Assembly: GCA_963693315.1 (NCBI GenBank)
Contig: OY856188.1
Span: 196,124,379-196,188,378, forward strand
Source of the DNA: Diogma glabrata
Lineage: Eukaryota > Arthropoda > Insecta > Diptera > Cylindrotomidae
Direction of reading: 5' to 3'
Length of the DNA: 64,000 nucleotides
This document shows, piece by piece, positions 57,476 through 64,000 of the stretch. The translations under genes and the position numbers were made by a program. Positions within the stretch are counted from its first letter, which is position 1. The number at the start of each line of letters is the position of its first letter. The notes beneath the pieces were generated by a model that did not search any database, was not told the DNA's origin, and saw nothing but the letters and a program-made list of their open reading frames with translations.

Positions 57476-58374
57476 TTTCTTTTGATATTAATAGTAGATT
57501 ATTTTATACGGAGGAGAAGTATGACTTTTCATGGCGCGCCTGAGTTTACCGAAGTATAGAAGGCAAGTCACGAAAAGTTATTTCTCCTCCAAATGTGTCA
57601 TGTTTTTGTGGTTTTGATACTAAGTTCTAGGTTTAATTTTCCATACAATAAATATTTAAGAAGGCGAGATTTATAAATATGAGTAGTTTCGATTGTTTTA
57701 ACAAATAAAAATGACGTTTAAATTTATATTTTGTGTGTTATTATTTTAACGGTATCATAGTAACACTTTTCCTACATGTAGGGAAATGGAAAAGTAAAAC
57801 TGTCGCCGGCGGAGAAGTTGCATTTCTCCGTAGCCAGCTTAGTCAAATTATGACCTTATTGTTTGACGTTTGAAGAAAATAATAATTTAAACGTTTGAGA
57901 ATGAACATTTATTGTTCAAAACGGTTATTGTTAACATACAATTAAAATGAATTGAAAAAACTAAAGTCAGTCTTCATCCTCAATGATGATAATATACCCA
58001 AAAACCTAAGCTTTGCATTCTGAAATTTCGTTTTTTCTACTAACATACTTTTGTTAAAATTTTAGTTTACGTAAAAACTGAAAAATTTTAAAAAGTAGAA
58101 TAGATCGTTTTTGAATCAATAGGACACATTTATAGGACCACATTTATAAGTTATCACAAGTGATAAATTAAAATTATATGGAAAACCTGGTTAAAATGGT
58201 TCCTAAGTGGCTTTTCGTTGAAAATATTGTGATGGTTTGTGTTAGTTTTTTACGGTCGGATGTAACCCCAAAGCGGGTGACACCCAGAGCGGGCAACCCC
58301 CCCCCCCCTAGCTACGCTCATATTTAAATATAAATCGACATTACTGCATACAGTTAGTTTTTCTAACCTGTTTC
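57476..58374. other. AT-rich DNA with two GGAGAAG hairpins
   Basis: 57512-57600: GGAGGAGAA..GACTTTTCATG pairs with CACGAAAAG..TTCTCCTCC around an 'ggcgcgcc' loop region. 57810-57830: cggagaagttgcatttctccg, a 7-bp stem. 58265-58310 repeats GCGGG words and ends in a run of 12 C. No gene supported. Confidence 0.45.
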
Positions 58375-58850
58375 CTAATAGAATAAGACCCTGCGACGGC
58401 CAGACCTTCGTTATTTTATAAAAGCTGAAAGTTTCTCTGCGCATACCCCCTACCGAGGTAGGAGCCATTAGCGACATATGAAGTTTGGATCATGGTGGCT
58501 TTGGCAGGGAGCAGGTAACAAAGGGGCCTTCAAAGTTTCGTTATCAATTTCTTAAAGTTTAAGGGTGTCTGGCAGGGGGTCACCACAATAGGAAGTGTCT
58601 GGCAATGGGTGACGTGACTGCTAATACTATCCCGAAGAATATATAAAAATATTACTTTTTATACTTTCACGAAACTTTGGAGGCTCCTTTGTTACCTGCT
58701 CCCTGCCAAAGCCACCATGATCCAAACTTCATATGTCGCTAGTCGTTCCTACCTGAGTATGAGGTATGTGCAGAAAAACTTTCAGCTTTTATAAAATAAC
58801 GAAGATCTGGACGTCGCGGGCTCTCGGTCTATAATATTCTGCGTGAAAAC
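58375..58850. mobile_element. Foldback element with ~170-bp inverted arms
   Basis: The left arm (about 58380-58545: cgacggccagaccttcgttattttataaaagctgaaagtt through catatgaagtttggatcatgg to ggccttcaaagtttcg) recurs inverted at 58670-58840 with few differences. A ~125-bp loop holds two copies of 'gtgtctggca(g/a)(g/t)gggt'. Arm length and loop size suit a foldback/MITE element. No open frame of note; arms are GC-richer than surroundings. No target duplication identified. Confidence 0.75.
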
Positions 58851-59914
58851 GGATTTCAATTGATAAAAAAACATCGTTCAATGTCTAAAAAGTTAATTTT
58901 GTCGGTTACATGTCTGACCGATGAAATGCAAAATCAAAACAATTTTATATTTCAACTCATACAAACCAATTAATGTTTATCAAATTTCATCAAAATCCAT
59001 TAATAACATTTATTTTCCCTCCGATTTGTTTTCAATAAAACTATACATATATGAAAGTGAACAAAAAAACGGAACCCAAAATACAACGTGTCAGACCTTT
59101 TAAAGAAAATAAAAATAATAAAAATCTCAACAAGCAAAATAACAAAATATAATAAAAACAAAAAACAAATGTCACGCATGCATGAATTTATTTATTTTTC
59201 ATTCTATTTTCACATCTCCTATAAAAAGAACAACAAAAACAAATAAGCTTTGACAAACATGAAAGCAAAAAATATCACAATTACAAGAGTTTAATTTAAG
59301 GACTCGATTTCAAAACTCTTCAATTAAAATCTAAATTAACACTTGGACTTTTCAGTAATGTTTACACGAAACAAGGACATTTCACATATAAGCAGTATTG
59401 AAAGAAAAAGCTTTATAGATTTCCATTGAGCTTACTTACGGATAGTTTTAGTATTATCAGTTCTCTCTCGTACAATTCAAGATGAAAATTAAATTGAAAA
59501 ATATGTTTTCGTATTTTGTTTTTATTATTAGTTTTTTTTTTCTTTGAATGCGAAAACAATTTCCTTCAATATGTTTTTTATGAGGATACAAAATAGTAAC
59601 ACAATACCAACCCTTATCATATGAAATTGGACAACAGAACGATTCAATAATCATCACCATTTTTTGTTTTGTTTTTCTTACGATATGTACAAATTCTTGT
59701 ATATATGTATGTTTCAACCTTACTCAACAGCATAAATTTAAGACGTTTGTTTCTAAATCTTTACTGAACGAGTAAATGAAAAATGTAAATAAATGGAAAT
59801 CAGTTTTTGTTTAACATGGTTTTAGGAATGTTGAAGTTTTTTGAATTTTATATTGTTGGTAACGCGCATTTACAATTTGAATAAAGCGAAAACCTAATTT
59901 GTCAGAGAAAATAT
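58851..59914. other. AT-rich DNA, no feature seen
   Basis: No coding frame with plausible composition, no RNA and no terminal repeats. Confidence 0.5.
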
Positions 59915-60800
59915 TACTTCGGTCGGAAAGACCTAATTACTTCGGTCTGAAAGACCTAAGTATTAAATTCATGAGCCAAAAGTGAAATTCCTACCCCCAC
60001 TTTTTTGGAATTTCTCGATGTTTTAAGACCTACTGATTCTAAAAAAGCAAAAAAAAATGTATGTCTGTCTGCCGGGCGACCGGCCGTCCGTCCGTCATTA
60101 CCCTCCCGATGGAGGGTTTTCATATTTTTTCTAAAAATAGGTATACTCAATGGGCAGGTCCGAAAGGACGATGTGTTTAATAACTGTACAGTTGATAACC
60201 TGTTGATAACCTGTCCAGCCGTCCGGCCTGCCAGCCAGCCATCCCAAGCTACAAAACAAGGAAACTAGCATAGCAGTGTGTCAAAACAAGGAAATTAGCA
60301 TACTTTTTGCTTAAAAAACTTTCATTTTAAGTGATTACGAGTAGGAACATTGAATTTGGAGAAATCTTGATGGTCGAGATTGGTATGTGAGACCAAAATC
60401 TAGATTATTGCATTTTAAGTTTGTCAAAAAACTGTTGTCAAGTGTGTCAAAAGAAAGAATTTTATTTATTTTTTACCCAATTTTTTGGAAAAAAATAAAA
60501 TTAATTATTTATATGACATGAAATTTTATTATTATTATTGAGAATTTTGGCATTATAATTTTGTCAAAAAATATTGCCAAAAGAAAGATTTTTATTTATT
60601 TTATTACCATTTTTTGGAAAAAAGAAAATAATTATTCGTAAGACATGAAATATATTTGTATGACATGAAATTTTATTATTATTATAGAGAATTATGGTAT
60701 TATAAGTTTGTCAAAAAAATGTTGTCATATGTGTCAAAAGAAAGATTTTTATTTTTTTTTACCCAATTTTTTGGAAAAATAAGATTAGTTATTTGTACGA
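59915..60800. mobile_element. Dispersed repeat 'acttcggtcggaaagacct', left copy
   Basis: It begins with two copies of 'ttacttcggtc(g/t)gaaagaccta', each a small GGTC/GACC hairpin. Next comes 'ttcctacccccactttttt..aatttctcga', a GC-rich CCGGCCGTCCGTCCG patch, 'tactcaatgggcaggtccgaaaggacgatgtgtt' and 'gattacgagtaggaacattgaatttggagaaat'. The end has three tandem ~130-bp units (tcaaaagaaagattttattt..gacatgaaattttattattatt..ggcattataa). The last unit runs straight into the ATTCA array at 60801. Non-coding. Homologous to 63416-64000. Confidence 0.7.
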
Positions 60801-62940
60801 ATTTAATTCAATTCAATTCAATTCAATTCAATTCAATTCAATTCAATTCAATTCAATTCAATTCAATTCAATTCAATTCAATTCAATTCAATTCAATTCA
60901 ATTCAATTCAATTCAATTCAATTTAATTTAATTTAATTTAATTTAATTTAATTTAATTTAATTTAATTTAATTCAATTCAATTCAATTCAATTCAATTCA
61001 ATTCAATTCAATTCAATTCAATTCAATTCAATTCAATTCAATTCAATTTAATTTAATTTAATTTAATTTAATTTAATTTAATTTAATTTAATTTAATTTA
61101 ATTTAATTTAATTCAATTCAATTTAATTTAATTCAATTCAATTCAATTCAATTCAATTCAATTCAATTCAATTCAATACAATTCAATTCAATTCAATTCA
61201 ATTCAATTCAATTCAATTCAATTCAATTCAATTCAATTCAATTCAATTCAATTCAATTCAATTCAATTCAATTCAATTCAATTCAATTCAATTCAATTCA
61301 ATTCAATTCAATTCAATTCAATTCAATTCAATTCAATTCAATTCAATTCAATTCAATTCAATTCAATTCAATTCAATTCAATTCAATTCAATTCAATTCA
61401 ATTCAATTCAATTCAATTCAATTCAATTCAATTCAATTCAATTCAATTCAATTCAATTCAATTCAATTCAATTCAATTCAATTCAATTCAATTCAATTCA
61501 ATTCAATTCAATTCAATTCAATTCAATTCAATTCAATTCAATTCAATTCAATTCAATTCAATTCAATTCAATTCAATTCAATTCAATTCAATTCAATTCA
61601 ATTCAATTCAATTCAATTCAATTCAATTCAATTCAATTCAATTCAATTCAATTCAATTCAATTCAATTCAATTCAATTCAATTCAATTCAATTCAATTCA
61701 ATTCAATTCAATTCAATTCAATTCAATTCAATTCAATTCAATTCAATTCAATTCAATTCAATTCAATTCAATTCAATTCAATTCAATTCAATTCAATTCA
61801 ATTCAATTCAATTCAATTCAATTCAATTCAATTCAATTCAATTCAATTCAATTCAATTCAATTCAATTCAATTCAATTCAATTCAATTCAATTCAATTCA
61901 ATTCAATTCAATTCAATTCAATTCAATTCAATTCAATTCAATTCAATTCAATTCAATTCAATTCAATTCAATTCAATTCAATTCAATTCAATTCAATTCA
62001 ATTCAATTCAATTCAATTCAATTCAATTCAATTCAATTCAATTCAATTCAATTCAATTCAATTCAATTCAATTCAATTCAATTCAATTCAATTCAATTCA
62101 ATTTAATTCAATTCAATTCAATTCAATTCAATTCAATTCAAATCAATTCAAATCAATTCAAATCAATTCAATTCAATTCAAATCAATTCAAATCAATTCA
62201 AATCAATTCAAATCAATTCAAATCAATTCAAATCAATTCAATTCAATTCAATTGAATTCAATTGAATTCAATTCAATTCAATTCAATTCAATTCAATTCA
62301 ATTCAATTCAATTCAATTCAATTCAATTCAATTCAATTCAATTCAATTCAATTCAATTCAATTCAATTCAATTCAATTCAATTCAATTCAATTCAATTCA
62401 ATTCAATTCAATTCAATTCAATTCAATTCAATTCAATTCAATTCAATTCAATTCAATTCAATTCAATTCAATTCAATTCAATTCAATTCAATTTAATTTA
62501 ATTCAATTCAATTCAATTCAATTCAATTCAATTCAATTCAATTCAATTCAATTCAATTCAATTCAATTCAATTCAATTCAATTCAATTCAATTCAATTCA
62601 ATTCAATTCAATTCAATTCAATTCAATTCAATTCAATTCAATTCAATTCAATTCAATTCAATTCAATTCAATTCAATTCAATTCAATTCAATTCAATTCA
62701 ATTCAATTCAATTCAATTCAATTCAATTCAATTCAATTCAATTCAATTCAATTCAATTCAATTCAATTCAATTCAATTCAATTCAATTCAATTCAATTCA
62801 ATTCAATTCAATTCAATTCAATTCAATTCAATTCAATTCAATTCAATTCAATTCAATTCAATTCAATTCAATTCAATTCAATTCAATTCAATTCAATTCA
62901 ATTCAATTCAATTCAATTTAATTTAATTTAATTTAATTTA
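60801..62940. repeat. 2.1-kb (ATTCA)n microsatellite
   Basis: About 428 pentamer units. Variant blocks: ATTTA runs at about 60921-60970, 61046-61125 and 62916-62940, and an AATCA-ATTCA 10-bp higher-order block at about 62139-62235. Two ATTGA units sit near 62251-62270. Long stretches are perfect. Open frames of FNSIQ repeats are artefacts. Array length may be mis-assembled. Confidence 0.97.
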
Positions 62941-62979
62941 ACTTGACTTATTTTAAAGTTAATGTTTTTTTAATTTAAA

Positions 62980-63355
62980 TTTAACTACCTGCAGAATGGA
63001 AAACAGCTCTCATTGTTTGGTTATATAAGAAAGGAGACCGTATAAAGTGTGCGAATTATCGTGGCATCGCACCGAATATAAAGTACTAGCTAATTTCGTA
63101 CTTGCTCGACTTATCTCGTAGCCCGAATCTATCATCGATGACTATCAGCGTTGTTTTCGTCCCAACCGTTCAACCACAGATCAATGTTTTATCTTAAGGA
63201 TAATTCTAGAAAATGTTGGGCGTACAACATCAGCATTCACCAGCTCTACGTTGATTTCAAGCAAGCATATGATATTATTTTGTCTCCGCTCATATGCCTT
63301 GGTATTCCAGAGGAACTTGTTTCTCTGTGTAAACTCATAACATCTGTAGCCTGAT
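62980..63355 (+). pseudogene. LINE reverse transcriptase fragment
   Basis: Frames read WKTALIVWLYKKGDRIKCANYR, then the RT fingers (LANFVLARLIS..ESIIDDYQR.FRPNRSTTDQ), and from 63230 SIHQLYVDFKQAYDII with the catalytic-palm Asp of motif A, ending GIPEELVSLCKLITSV. There is one stop in RLIS and a frame shift near 63215. Motif C (YxDD) is absent because the fragment stops where the right dispersed-repeat copy begins. Clade not assigned; unlike the Jockey and R1 pieces elsewhere in the window. Confidence 0.8.
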
Positions 63356-63415
63356 TCTCTAAAAAACAAGATAAATTGTAATGTGTAAACGTGATATATT
63401 TTACACAATCAAAAG

Positions 63416-64000
63416 TTACTTCGGTCGGAAAGACCTAAGTACTACATTTATGAGCTCAAAGTAAAATTCTTACCCCCACTTTTTGGCATTTCTCGACGTT
63501 TTAGGACCTACTGATTCTAAAAAAGCAAAAAAAATGTATGTCTGTCTGTAGGCCGGCCGGCCGTCCGCCCGTCACAACCGACGAAATCTAGAAAACCGCT
63601 GGACGGATTTGAAAACTTTTTTTTTCAAAATAGGTTTACTCAATGGGAAGAGCCGAAAGAACGATGTGTTCGATAACTGTACCGGAAGTGTGTCAAAAAT
63701 CGTAAAGTGTGTCAAAACAAGGAAATTTTCATAGTTTTTGCTTAAAAAACGTTCATTTTAAGTGATTACGAGTAGGAACATTGAATTTGGAGAAATGTTG
63801 ATGGTCGGGATTGGTATGTGAGACCAAAATCTAGATTTTTGTATTATAAGTTTGTCAAAAAAATGTTGTCAAGTGTGTCAAAAGAATGATTTTTATTTAT
63901 TTTTTTACCGAATGTTTTGGAAAAAAATTAAATTAGTTATTTGTTTGAAATGAAATTTTATTATTATTATTGAGAATTATGGCATTATAAGTTTGTCAAA
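63416..64000. mobile_element. Dispersed repeat 'acttcggtcggaaagacct', right copy (runs off the window)
   Basis: Same order as the left copy: acttcggtcggaaagacctaagta, tacccccacttttt, ggccggccggccgtccgcccg, actcaatgggaagagccgaaagaacgatgtgtt, gattacgagtaggaacattgaatttggag and gacatgaaa-like tail units, up to the window edge. It has one leading 'acttcggtc' unit instead of two, and carries 'acgaaatctagaaaaccgctggacggattt' where the left copy is shorter. Direct orientation. Confidence 0.7.

Noticed and set aside
60005..60268. 87-codon frame with Pro/Arg-rich segment
   Set aside because: Lies inside a dispersed non-coding repeat; the segment reflects its CCGGCCGTCCG patch and is not preserved as a frame in the copy at 63.5 kb.
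62252..62926. 224-codon open frame of FNSIQ repeats
   Set aside because: Pure by-product of the stop-free ATTCA pentamer; no other sign of a gene.
1..64000. CRISPR arrays, bacterial operons or a prophage
   Set aside because: Repeat arrays here are contiguous satellites without unique spacers, and all coding relics are eukaryotic mobile elements or spliced host sequence.

Overview
This is an AT-rich animal (most likely insect) nuclear DNA window dominated by mobile-element remains and simple-sequence arrays. The insect reading rests on arthropod-type mobile families (Jockey-like and R1-like LINEs, Ty3/gypsy elements, a Penelope-like element, a Tigger/pogo remnant, DUF4371-type hAT transposases), spliceosomal splice sites, and a decayed gene copy most like insect nessy (MBOAT acyltransferase). 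The order cannot be fixed from sequence alone. There is no bacterial-type operon, CRISPR array or rRNA. Host-gene evidence is thin: one good internal exon of an unrecognised gene (27623-27758, +) and a nessy-like pseudogene (about 29985-30979, -). Layout: 0-10.9 kb holds Jockey fragments, a ~285-bp tandem-repeat element, two hammerhead ribozymes on the minus strand (about 4.6 and 8.8 kb), a Tigger/pogo remnant, an LTR-like structured repeat and three hairpin or MITE-like foldbacks. From 14 to 15.4 kb lies a second copy of the tandem-repeat element. From 17.4 to 25.3 kb two arrays of one 11-bp satellite bracket two broken gypsy pieces in opposite orientations (integrase on +, gag-RT-RNase H on -). 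From 27.6 to 38 kb come the host exon, a solo LTR, the nessy pseudogene, an R1-like LINE, a tRNA-Lys-derived SINE candidate and a recent gypsy insertion. That insertion has two 599-bp LTRs and 4-bp target duplications, and encodes a SAP-domain Gag joined in frame to integrase, with protease, RT and most of RNase H missing. About 38-45.4 kb is featureless AT-rich DNA. From 45.4 to 57.5 kb come a hAT element with 8-bp target duplications, Jockey fragments split by an insertion, a second hAT transposase remnant and a Penelope-like GIY-YIG remnant running into a large palindrome. From 58.3 to 64 kb there is a long-arm inverted repeat and a 2.1-kb ATTCA array, which lies with a degraded LINE RT between two direct copies of another dispersed repeat. 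Almost every coding signal is a relic. The most interesting items are the two hammerhead ribozymes in a window that also holds a Penelope-like remnant, the family of 5'-hairpin LTR-like repeats with compensatory stem changes, the young Gag-IN gypsy derivative, and the 11-bp satellite that meets gypsy coding sequence at both of its loci. All readings come from manual inspection; no database search was run.
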